Part shown: one piece after another, positions 17,002 to 23,990 of the stretch
Position numbering within the stretch: position 1 is the stretch's first letter
How the letters are laid out: every line of letters starts with the position of its first letter
NCBI GenBank assembly: GCA_038103905.1
Contig: JAYNZW010000011.1
Location: forward strand, 1-47,779
Source: CABYIR01 sp038103905
GTDB taxonomy: Bacteria > Pseudomonadota > Alphaproteobacteria > Pelagibacterales > AG-422-B15
Direction: 5' to 3'
DNA length: 47,779 nucleotides
Made by a program: the position numbers and the translations under genes
The notes under the pieces: model-generated
What the model was told of the DNA's origin: nothing
What the model saw: only the letters and a program-made list of their open reading frames with translations
The model's database searches: none

Positions 17002-17889
17002 TTAGTTTTGGACGCTCTCCATAATCGAAGATGCATCTGGGTTTGCAAAATACTTAAAGAATTCGCTGTCCGGAGATAATATCATTGTTGTATCTGAATT
17101 TTGCAAACCTTCAGCGTACGCTTGCATCGCTCTATAAAAAGCAAAGAATTCAGGATCGGTATCGAATGCTTCAGCAAAAACTCTATTTGCTTCACCATCA
17201 CCTTCACCACGAATTATATTCGCTTTCTTTTCAGCTTGGGATTTTATAATTGTAACATCTTTATCAGCAGTTGATCTAATTCTTTGAGCAATCTCTGCAC
17301 CTTGTGCTCGGAATTCTTTTGCTTCTCGCTCTCTTTCAGTCTGCATTCTTCTGAAAATTGCCTCACTGTTAGCTTCTGGTAGATCAGCTCTCTTAATTCT
17401 CACATCAACGATAGAAATACCAAAATCGTTAACTTCAGTCTCAACCAATGCAGTAATTTCCTTCATTAGATTTGCTCTATCTTCGGATAAAACTGCCGCT
17501 AAAGGCCTCTCTCCAAGAACACTTCTTATTCTTGAGTTTACAATTGCCGATATTCTAGAACGAGCGACATTTTCATTTCCAAGAGTTTTATAGAAATCTA
17601 AAACATCGATAATTTTGAATTTAACATAAGCATCAACGATTAGTCTTTTCTGGTCTGACGCAATTACCTCTGCTGGAGGAGCGTCAATATCCAATATTCT
17701 ATTGTCAATAAAGACTACATTTTGAACAAATGGTACCTTAAAGTTAAGTCCAGGTTCCATTATAACCCTCTTCGGGTCACCAAACTGAAGAACAATGGCA
17801 TTTTTAATTTCAAAAACTGTAAAAATACTCAAATAACCTATGAAGGCAATAAGACCAATTATGATTAGTGATATTCTTGATGCTTTCAT
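17002..17889 (-). CDS. hflC: HflC, SPFH/prohibitin-family modulator of FtsH protease
   Basis: 295 residues: one N-terminal membrane helix (about 7-27) and an SPFH/band-7 domain (EIKNAIVLQFGDPKRV onward) followed by a long charged helix (about 190-240, REREAKEFRAQGAEIAQRI). The motif RGEGDGEANRVFAEAF is typical. With HflK it builds a periplasm-facing cage around FtsH and limits access of membrane substrates. It lies 4 nt after hflK. Confidence 0.95.
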   Translation of the reverse strand: MKASRISLIIIGLIAFIGYLSIFTVFEIKNAIVLQFGDPKRVIMEPGLNFKVPFVQNVVFIDNRILDIDAPPAEVIASDQKRLIVDAYVKFKIIDVLDFYKTLGNENVARSRISAIVNSRIRSVLGERPLAAVLSEDRANLMKEITALVETEVNDFGISIVDVRIKRADLPEANSEAIFRRMQTEREREAKEFRAQGAEIAQRIRSTADKDVTIIKSQAEKKANIIRGEGDGEANRVFAEAFDTDPEFFAFYRAMQAYAEGLQNSDTTMILSPDSEFFKYFANPDASSIMESVQN

Positions 17890-17893
17890 AATA

Positions 17894-18958
17894 CTATTGT
17901 TGATCCTTCTTTTTTAATTCAGGCAAAGGTAAATAAGGTACAACAGAATCGCCTGCTTTATCAATTATCACTTTATCCATATCTGAAAAAACTTCTTCCA
18001 TCGTTTCATAGAATATTCTTTGTTTAGTAACAAATGGAGCTTTTGCAAATTCTGATTGAATAGCTAAAAATCTTGAAGCCTTACCCTCGCTATCAGCGAT
18101 TACCTTCTGTTTATATCCTTCTGCTTGTTGTAAAATTTGTTCTGCCTCACCTCGAGCTCTTGGGATTATGTCATTAGCATAAGCTTCAGCTTCGTTTCTT
18201 TGTCTCTCTAAATCAGCTCTCGCGGCTTGTACATCTCTAAAAGCATCAATTACTTGTGATGGAGGATCGGCTTTTTGAGTTTGAACCTGTGTGACAGTAA
18301 TACCTGCTTCATAATCATCTAAAATTTCTTGTATCAGTACCCTAGTTTTATTTTCAATGTCTGTTCTACCTTCAGTTAATATCGATTGTATTGCTCCTTG
18401 ACCAATTACTTCCCTCATAGCAGTTTCTGCAGCACTTTTTATTGTAAGCTCAGGATCTTGAACATTAAATAAAAAGTCGCCAGCATCCTTGATGAACCAA
18501 AAAACTGAATAATCTATGTCTACAATATTTTCATCGCCAGTTAACATTAAACTTTCTTCAACTACATCTCTAATAGCCGTAACTCGACTATCAGGACTTT
18601 GACGATATCCAATATCAACTCTGTTAATCTTAGTTACCTTAGGCGTGAAAACTCTCTCAATAGGATAAGGCAAGTGATAATTCAATCCAGGTTGAGTAGT
18701 TTTGGTAAATTTACCAAACTGAAGAACAACTCCTTGCTCATCCGGAAGCACTCGATAAAAACCACTACCCAACCAGATTAGAATTAAGATAATTAAAATG
18801 AATAGTGGGCCCAATTTACCAAAGAAAGAACCTGGCAAAAAACGTTTCATTTTATTTTGAGCGTCACGTATTACTTGATCAATATTGGGACCCGAACCAC
18901 CGCCGTTGCTTCCAGGTGACCCCCATGGATTATTATTATTGTTATCAGACCAAGACAT
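17894..18958 (-). CDS. hflK: HflK, SPFH/prohibitin-family modulator of FtsH protease
   Basis: 354 residues. A Gly/Asn/Pro-rich cytoplasmic head (WGSPGSNGGGSGP) is typical of HflK, followed by a membrane helix (about 46-66), the SPFH domain with YRVLPDEQGVVLQFGKF, and a long helical segment (about 225-290). It is the partner of HflC. First gene of the minus-strand run hflK-hflC-DUF2065-degP-miaA. It is divergent from mrp across 118 nt of AT-rich DNA that must hold promoters for both. Confidence 0.95.
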   Translation of the reverse strand: MSWSDNNNNNPWGSPGSNGGGSGPNIDQVIRDAQNKMKRFLPGSFFGKLGPLFILIILILIWLGSGFYRVLPDEQGVVLQFGKFTKTTQPGLNYHLPYPIERVFTPKVTKINRVDIGYRQSPDSRVTAIRDVVEESLMLTGDENIVDIDYSVFWFIKDAGDFLFNVQDPELTIKSAAETAMREVIGQGAIQSILTEGRTDIENKTRVLIQEILDDYEAGITVTQVQTQKADPPSQVIDAFRDVQAARADLERQRNEAEAYANDIIPRARGEAEQILQQAEGYKQKVIADSEGKASRFLAIQSEFAKAPFVTKQRIFYETMEEVFSDMDKVIIDKAGDSVVPYLPLPELKKKDQQ

Positions 18959-19076
18959 TTTATTGTAAGACTTTCTTTTCTAAATATATATTTCAAACTA
19001 TTATAAAAACAACTAACTTTGAGTTTAATACTATATGTTATATTGTTATTAATAAGACAATTACAACCACCAAAAT

Positions 19077-20165
19077 ATGGCAGAAACACTAGAAAATAAG
19101 GTATTGCATGCTCTAGGTCAAGTAATTGACCATGAATCTGACCAAAATATTGTATCTCTTGGATTTGTTAAAGATATCACAATAGATGAGGGAAAAGTTA
19201 ATTGTGTTTTAGAATTCAATGAAATTAATCAAAAGAGAAATGAAAAAATATTTGAAGATTCAAAAAAAGCTATCAATGAGATTCCAGGTGTTACCAAAAT
19301 AAATATCGTAACTACTTATCACAAAGATAATGCTGATGATGTGAATCCTGATAACGAGTTTGAGCAAGAGCAAGCTAACAATTTAGGCACATCAAGAATA
19401 AAGTATATTATTGCCGTTTCTTCTGCAAAAGGTGGTGTTGGTAAATCTACAGTTTCTGTAAACCTTGCTTCGGCATTTAAACACATAGGATTAAAAGTTT
19501 GCTTGTTAGATGCAGATATCTATGGCCCATCACTTCCAAAAATGATTGGCTCAAAGGATAAGCCAGAATCTGATGGTAAAAAAATTGAAACAATAAAAAA
19601 ATACGGTCTTTCAACAATGTCTATGGGCTACATGGTTAATGATGAAAACCCTATCATCTGGCGTGGTCTCATGGTTATGAAAGCCATAAACGAGATGATT
19701 GAAAAAGTAAATTGGGGTGAAGCTGATATTATGATTATTGATATGCCACCAGGCACAGGCGATGTTCAATTAACTCTTACACAAAAATTAAAATTAACTG
19801 GAAGTGTTCTAGTGTCTACCCCACAAGATATAGCTCTAATTGATGTTGTCAGAGGATTAAAAATGTTTGAAAAAACAAATGTACCGATTTACGGAATTAT
19901 AGAAAATATGAGCTACTTTATTGCCCCTGACACAGGAAAAGAGTATCAGCTTTATGGAGAAAGTAGAACTGAAGAAGTCGCTAATAAATATGACTATGAA
20001 ATTTTAGCAAAACTTCCACACGATCCATTACTAATGGAGCAATGTGAAAAAGGGCATCCTTTAACAGATATATTTCCTGAACATAAAGTCAGTCAAATAT
20101 TTATTGGGATGGCTGAGGATATTCTGAAGAGAATAAAATTAAATAAGTTATCCGAGACTACTTAA
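19077..20165 (+). CDS. mrp: Mrp/ApbC-type Fe-S cluster carrier P-loop ATPase
   Basis: 362 residues. N-terminal MIP18-like (DUF59) domain (about 1-85), acidic linker, then a ParA/MinD-type ATPase with the deviant Walker A SSAKGGVGKST (115-125), the switch region IDMPPGTGDVQLT and PQDIALIDV. The family carries Fe-S clusters to apoproteins. The Cys pair usually found after ENMSYF in ApbC proteins is missing: the segment reads ENMSYFIAPDTGKEY. Cys-less variants occur in the family, so the cluster may be held differently or function may differ. Its 3' end overlaps the thyX 3' end by 8 nt. Confidence 0.93.
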   Translation: MAETLENKVLHALGQVIDHESDQNIVSLGFVKDITIDEGKVNCVLEFNEINQKRNEKIFEDSKKAINEIPGVTKINIVTTYHKDNADDVNPDNEFEQEQANNLGTSRIKYIIAVSSAKGGVGKSTVSVNLASAFKHIGLKVCLLDADIYGPSLPKMIGSKDKPESDGKKIETIKKYGLSTMSMGYMVNDENPIIWRGLMVMKAINEMIEKVNWGEADIMIIDMPPGTGDVQLTLTQKLKLTGSVLVSTPQDIALIDVVRGLKMFEKTNVPIYGIIENMSYFIAPDTGKEYQLYGESRTEEVANKYDYEILAKLPHDPLLMEQCEKGHPLTDIFPEHKVSQIFIGMAEDILKRIKLNKLSETT

Positions 20166-21093
20166 GATCAAACTTTCGCTGAAGCTCAGACCACTCACGC
20201 TTTGAAATACCTTCCTCCTCGTAAGAAGCATTTTCACCCTTTATTAGTTTCTTTAATAAGTTTATTTCTTTCGCAGAAACTTCAGTTCCTCCAATACGAT
20301 AATCTTCAAAAGCATCAGCTGCAATTGGTACCCATTTTTTTACAATATCCATCATAATATCAGCATAAACTCTTATCTCGTATTGCGCATGCGCATCCGC
20401 TCTTAGGGCAAGAAAATGAAGTAGATTATTTAAATCAATCTTCCAATACCATTGCGTATAAGTGTTTAATGTTAAATTCATTCTGGCCAATTCTCTTGCA
20501 ACCCCAGGCTTAGTTTCATCAATTGATACACCTTCAGAATTTTCATTTAATAACATTTCATAATTAGCATAAGTTTGCTCAGCATCTTTTTTTAGGATCG
20601 ATATAACTTCAGCGGCTTCATCAGTTGTTAGAACTTCTCCTCTTCCTTGGTTATTGATAGTTGATTGAGCGGCAACATTCTCCACTGATGGAATATAAAA
20701 TTCTTTATCAAGAATTGAATATCTGGCTGAATATTCATTTACGTTTGCAGTTCTATGTCTGATCCACTGACGTGCAATAAATATTGGAAGTTTTACATGA
20801 AATTTTATTTCACACATTTCAAAAGGAGTAGAATGTCGGTGACGCATAAGATATTTAATCAAGCCTTTATCATTAGAGATCTGTTTGGTTCCTTTACCGT
20901 AAGAAACTCTCGCGGATTGTACTATCGCAGAGTCATCGCCCATGTAATCAATTACTCTCACAAAACCATGATCAAGAACTTCAAACGGCTGATAGAGAAT
21001 ATTTTCTAACTCAGGAACGGTAGATCTTAAGGTTTCAGATTTTGAACTTCTTAGTTCATCTATTTCAGCAAGTTGATCTTTATTTACAGCCAT
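20158..21093 (-). CDS. thyX: Flavin-dependent thymidylate synthase ThyX
   Basis: 311 residues. The ThyX signature is RHRTANVNEYSAR (112-124), where the first Ser of the consensus RHR..S.NE.S.R is Asn118; the nucleotide-binding Ser (Ser122 in EYSARY) is present. MRHRHSTPFEMCEIKF (83-98) is also typical. It methylates dUMP using methylene-tetrahydrofolate with FAD and NADPH, so no separate dihydrofolate reductase is needed for recycling. It is longer than minimal ThyX (about 220-250 aa) through an N-terminal extension, as in alphaproteobacterial members. It meets mrp tail-to-tail and is divergent from the tmRNA gene. Confidence 0.95.
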   Translation of the reverse strand: MAVNKDQLAEIDELRSSKSETLRSTVPELENILYQPFEVLDHGFVRVIDYMGDDSAIVQSARVSYGKGTKQISNDKGLIKYLMRHRHSTPFEMCEIKFHVKLPIFIARQWIRHRTANVNEYSARYSILDKEFYIPSVENVAAQSTINNQGRGEVLTTDEAAEVISILKKDAEQTYANYEMLLNENSEGVSIDETKPGVARELARMNLTLNTYTQWYWKIDLNNLLHFLALRADAHAQYEIRVYADIMMDIVKKWVPIAADAFEDYRIGGTEVSAKEINLLKKLIKGENASYEEEGISKREWSELQRKFDLK

Positions 21094-21171
21094 TTATGAA
21101 TCACGTTTTAAAACAACACTATATAATTAATATATCCTTTAAAAAGATAGATTTACCAACTATATTGAAAT

Positions 21172-21428
21172 TGCTGGGGATATCCTCAGCTATTGGGATA
21201 AACGACCTGTGTAATACCCATTACGGACCCGGGGGCGGTACCCGGCACCTCCACCATAGTATGGGGGTGATATAGGATCGACGGATGTTTAAAGACTGGT
21301 TTTTCTCACGGCATTGTACCGCCGTTATCGGGCTAATTTATAAATGCTAACAATAAAGTAGCACTCGCTGCTTAAGTTTACTTAAGCTAGCGCGGTTCGG
21401 GAGACACCGGGCAACAGAAGTCTCCCAC
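21172..21428 (+). ncRNA. ssrA: Circularly permuted two-piece tmRNA
   Basis: The acceptor piece comes first and ends in encoded CCA at 21254-21256. Its 3' strand CACCTCC (21246-21252) pairs with GGGGGTG at the 5' end of the coding piece (21263-21269), giving a 7-bp acceptor stem with a G-U at the third pair, the alanine identity element. The T-arm is CCGGG/CCCGG closing a 7-nt loop GGCGGTA. The conserved tmRNA start AGGATCGACGGATGT follows. The two pieces are separated by just 6 nt (21257-21262). A hairpin GCTGGGG/CCTCAGC (21173-21190) starts the acceptor piece, and GGGAGAC/GTCTCCC (21399-21426) ends the coding piece, followed by a T-rich stretch. Exact outer ends are estimated. A TATAAT at 21122-21127 is a possible -10 box. 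Confidence 0.93.
21346..21375 (+). other. tmRNA tag reading frame
   Basis: Reads GCT AAC AAT AAA GTA GCA CTC GCT GCT TAA, giving A-N-N-K-V-A-L-A-A. With the Ala brought by charged tmRNA the appended tag would be AANNKVALAA, ending in the LAA degron recognised by ClpXP. The resume codon is inferred from the typical Ala start and the in-frame stop ten codons later. An in-frame TAA 12 nt upstream limits how far the tag could extend. Confidence 0.85.
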
Positions 21429-21472
21429 TTCACTCATTTTTGTTTATTTCCCGCAATATTTGATTCTGAAAG

Positions 21473-21494
21473 TTCAACGAAGTCTTCAACGAAG
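21473..21494 (+). repeat. Tandem 10-bp repeat TTCAACGAAG
   Basis: TTCAACGAAG occurs at 21473-21482 and again at 21485-21494, two bases apart, in the space between tmRNA and the small lipoprotein. The second copy is also a small hairpin (CTTC-AAC-GAAG). No function is evident. Confidence 0.45.
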
Positions 21495-21550
21495 AATTGA
21501 ATAATGTGAGATGCTGATTTTATTCAAATTAAGTGATAAATTTAAATGTA

Positions 21551-21718
21551 ATGATTCGTTTTAAAGCCATTTTATTCATTGGGTGTATTTTAATTTTCCT
21601 AAATGGATGTAGTACAATGTTTGGTTTGGTTGAAGGCGGGGTTCAAGGTGCAATTAAAGATAGTGCAAGAGTTGCGCATTATTCTGTTTGTTTGTTTACA
21701 GAATTAGATTGTATTTAG
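21551..21718 (+). CDS. Small predicted lipoprotein
   Basis: 55 residues from the ATG at 21551 (an in-frame GTG lies six codons upstream at 21533). MIRFK forms the n-region, followed by a hydrophobic stretch and the lipobox LNGC with the lipidated Cys at residue 20. The mature peptide is about 36 residues, with a Gly-rich helix (GLVEGGVQGAIKD) and two Cys near the C-terminus. Size and layout recall entericidin-like or other small envelope lipoproteins, but I do not recognise a family. No strong ribosome site precedes it. It is 31 nt upstream of the HXXEE gene in the same direction. Confidence 0.6.
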   Translation: MIRFKAILFIGCILIFLNGCSTMFGLVEGGVQGAIKDSARVAHYSVCLFTELDCI

Positions 21719-21749
21719 GGGCAACTGAATTCTCTCACTAGAGGAAAAA

Positions 21750-22322
21750 ATGCATCCAGAATTCCAGCATCAATATATACAGTCTATTGAAATTGTATTT
21801 ATAGTTGGATTTATTCTAACGTTATCTTTTTCATACTATCTAAAGAAAAAACAGGATGAGCGCTTAATAGCATCACTTCCATTACTTTCACTATTTGCGC
21901 ATCAGGTAGAAGAGTATGTTTTGTCACCAATAATCTTAGGTGATCACTATCATTTTATAAACTGGGCTTATAGAATTGGTATGGATATATCACCAACTGA
22001 AGTTATTGCTATTAATGCTCCGGGATGGATTATCGTAGGTTCATTAGTACTTTTTAAGAGTAAAACAAATGCTTTTTCAAAATTATTTCTACTTATAAAT
22101 TCATTATTGATGGCAAATGCAGCATTTCATTTAGGAGTATCTACGTCTCAAGGTAATTTCAGTCCAGGTATGATTACTTCACTATTTATGTATTTGCCAT
22201 TATTTCTCTATGCTGTTGTCTTGAATAATGAAATGAATACTAGATTTAGAACTATATTTATTTTATCTGTTTTAGGTTTCGTGCTTCACTTTATTTTATT
22301 GATGCGAATTACAGTTTTTTAA
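21750..22322 (+). CDS. HXXEE-domain membrane protein
   Basis: 190 residues with about six hydrophobic helices. The motif H51-Q-V-E54-E55 (FAHQVEEYVLSP), a conserved Asn in INAPGW and a later His in NAAFHLG are the pattern of the HXXEE family, a membrane protein family of unknown function whose polar residues probably form an in-membrane active or metal site. The ATG has a GAGGA ribosome site about 5 nt upstream. It follows the small lipoprotein and precedes fumC, both on the same strand. No function can be assigned. Confidence 0.75.
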   Translation: MHPEFQHQYIQSIEIVFIVGFILTLSFSYYLKKKQDERLIASLPLLSLFAHQVEEYVLSPIILGDHYHFINWAYRIGMDISPTEVIAINAPGWIIVGSLVLFKSKTNAFSKLFLLINSLLMANAAFHLGVSTSQGNFSPGMITSLFMYLPLFLYAVVLNNEMNTRFRTIFILSVLGFVLHFILLMRITVF

Positions 22323-22375
22323 AATTTAAAACATTCCTTCCATGTTTAGCAAGAAGGTAATATAATACCTTATCG

Positions 22376-23770
22376 ATGAGCAAAAAAAACCGGATAGAAC
22401 AAGATAGTATTGGCAAAATAGCGGTTTCTAATGAAAATTTTTGGGGTGCACAAACACAAAGGTCGCTTAAAAATTTCAAGATTGGCAACCATATTATGCC
22501 AATTGAAATTATAAGAGCATTAGCAATTATTAAACTATCGTGTGCCAAGGTTAATTCTAAACAAAAAATATTGAGCAATAAATTATCAGCTGCGATTGTG
22601 GGCGCATCTAAATTAGTATTGTCTGGTAAATATGATAGACACTTCCCGCTATCAGTATGGCAAACAGGTTCTGGCACTCAAACAAATATGAATGTTAATG
22701 AAGTAATTGCAAATCTTGCTAATAAAAAACTTACTGGAAAATTAGGAACAAATAGCCCAGTTCATCCAAATGATCATGTCAATAAAAGTCAATCAACCAA
22801 TGACTCATTTCCATCTGCGATCAATATTGCAACAGCAATGCTAATAAAAGATAGTTTAATTCCTTCAATGAAAAGACTACAGACTACTCTAAAGAGTCAT
22901 TCAAAAAAATGGGATAAAATAATTAAAGTTGGACGCACTCATTTACAAGATGCGACGCCGCTTTCACTTGGACAAGAATTTTCTGGGTATGAAGCGATGA
23001 TAAGCACTAACATCAAAAGAGTTGAACAATCATTTAACAACTTATTAAATCTTGCTCAAGGTGGCACAGCAGTTGGATCAGGCCTCAATACCAAAAAAAA
23101 TTTTGATAAACTTGTTGTAAATGAAATAAGTAAAATTTCTAAGATAAAATTTAAACCTGCAATTAATAAATTTCAGGCTCTTGCGGCTCATGATGCAATT
23201 GTTGAAATGTCTGGATCATTGAATGTTTTAACAACAGATTTATTTAAAATAGCAAATGATATCCGATTACTAGGTTCAGGCCCAAGATCGGGTCTTGGTG
23301 AGTTAAACCTGCCTGAAAATGAGCCTGGATCATCAATTATGCCAGGCAAGGTCAACCCTACACAATGTGAAGCATTAACTATGGTTTGTGTGCAAGCGAT
23401 GGGTATGCACAATACAATCAGTTTAGCTGGTTCACAGGGACATTTTGAGCTCAACGCCTATAAACCTGTAATAGGGCATAATATTATTGAATTAATACAT
23501 CTTCTATCAAGTGGAATGGATAATTTTAATGATAAGTGTCTCAAAGGAATCAAACCAAATCTTAAAAATATAAAGTCAGGTTTAGAAAATTCCTTGATGC
23601 TTGTTACAGCTCTTGCACCTGAAATTGGCTACTCTAAGGCAGCAGATTTAGCAAAACTTGCTCATAAAAAAAATATTTCGTTAGTCGAAGCAAATAAAAT
23701 TTTAAAATATATGGACAGCAAAAAAATTAAACTAGTGCTTGATCCAAAAAAAATGATCTCACCCTCATAA
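22376..23770 (+). CDS. fumC: Fumarate hydratase, class II
   Basis: 464 residues, the usual length. Family blocks are SGTQTNMNVNEVI (about 99-111), GRTHLQDATP with the catalytic His189, and the lyase signature GSSIMPGKVNPTQ (318-330). It hydrates fumarate to malate in the citric acid cycle and, unlike class I, needs no Fe-S cluster. It is followed 5 nt later by a ribbon-helix-helix gene, an arrangement often seen in alphaproteobacteria. Confidence 0.96.
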   Translation: MSKKNRIEQDSIGKIAVSNENFWGAQTQRSLKNFKIGNHIMPIEIIRALAIIKLSCAKVNSKQKILSNKLSAAIVGASKLVLSGKYDRHFPLSVWQTGSGTQTNMNVNEVIANLANKKLTGKLGTNSPVHPNDHVNKSQSTNDSFPSAINIATAMLIKDSLIPSMKRLQTTLKSHSKKWDKIIKVGRTHLQDATPLSLGQEFSGYEAMISTNIKRVEQSFNNLLNLAQGGTAVGSGLNTKKNFDKLVVNEISKISKIKFKPAINKFQALAAHDAIVEMSGSLNVLTTDLFKIANDIRLLGSGPRSGLGELNLPENEPGSSIMPGKVNPTQCEALTMVCVQAMGMHNTISLAGSQGHFELNAYKPVIGHNIIELIHLLSSGMDNFNDKCLKGIKPNLKNIKSGLENSLMLVTALAPEIGYSKAADLAKLAHKKNISLVEANKILKYMDSKKIKLVLDPKKMISPS

Positions 23771-23775
23771 TTGTT

Positions 23776-23988
23776 ATGTCCTCTCCTAATAAACATACCG
23801 TTTTGATTAACGGCCATAACACAAGTGTATTTGTAGAAGACGACTTTTGGATTGAATTAAAAAAAATTAGTAACGAAAAAAAAGTATCATTGAGTGAACT
23901 TATTTCATCTATTGATCAAAATAAAAAAAAATCTAATCTTTCAAGTGCAATTAGACTTTATATATTGAATCACTTAAGAAAAATTTAA
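23776..23988 (+). CDS. Ribbon-helix-helix domain protein (RHH_4-like)
   Basis: 70 residues: a beta-strand (HTVLINGHNTSVFVEDDFW), then two helices (ELKKISNEKKVSLSELISSI and SSAIRLYILNHLRK), the layout of the RHH_4 family. Members are small proteins encoded beside fumC in many alphaproteobacteria and may bind DNA, although regulatory targets are not known to me. It lies 5 nt after fumC and 2 nt before the helicase gene, so it is in an operon with both. Confidence 0.8.
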   Translation: MSSPNKHTVLINGHNTSVFVEDDFWIELKKISNEKKVSLSELISSIDQNKKKSNLSSAIRLYILNHLRKI

Positions 23989-23990
23989 AA

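Noticed and set aside
21094..21532. Genomic-island attachment site at the tmRNA gene
   Set aside because: No integrase, no repeat of the tmRNA 3' end and no compositional break were seen in the window.
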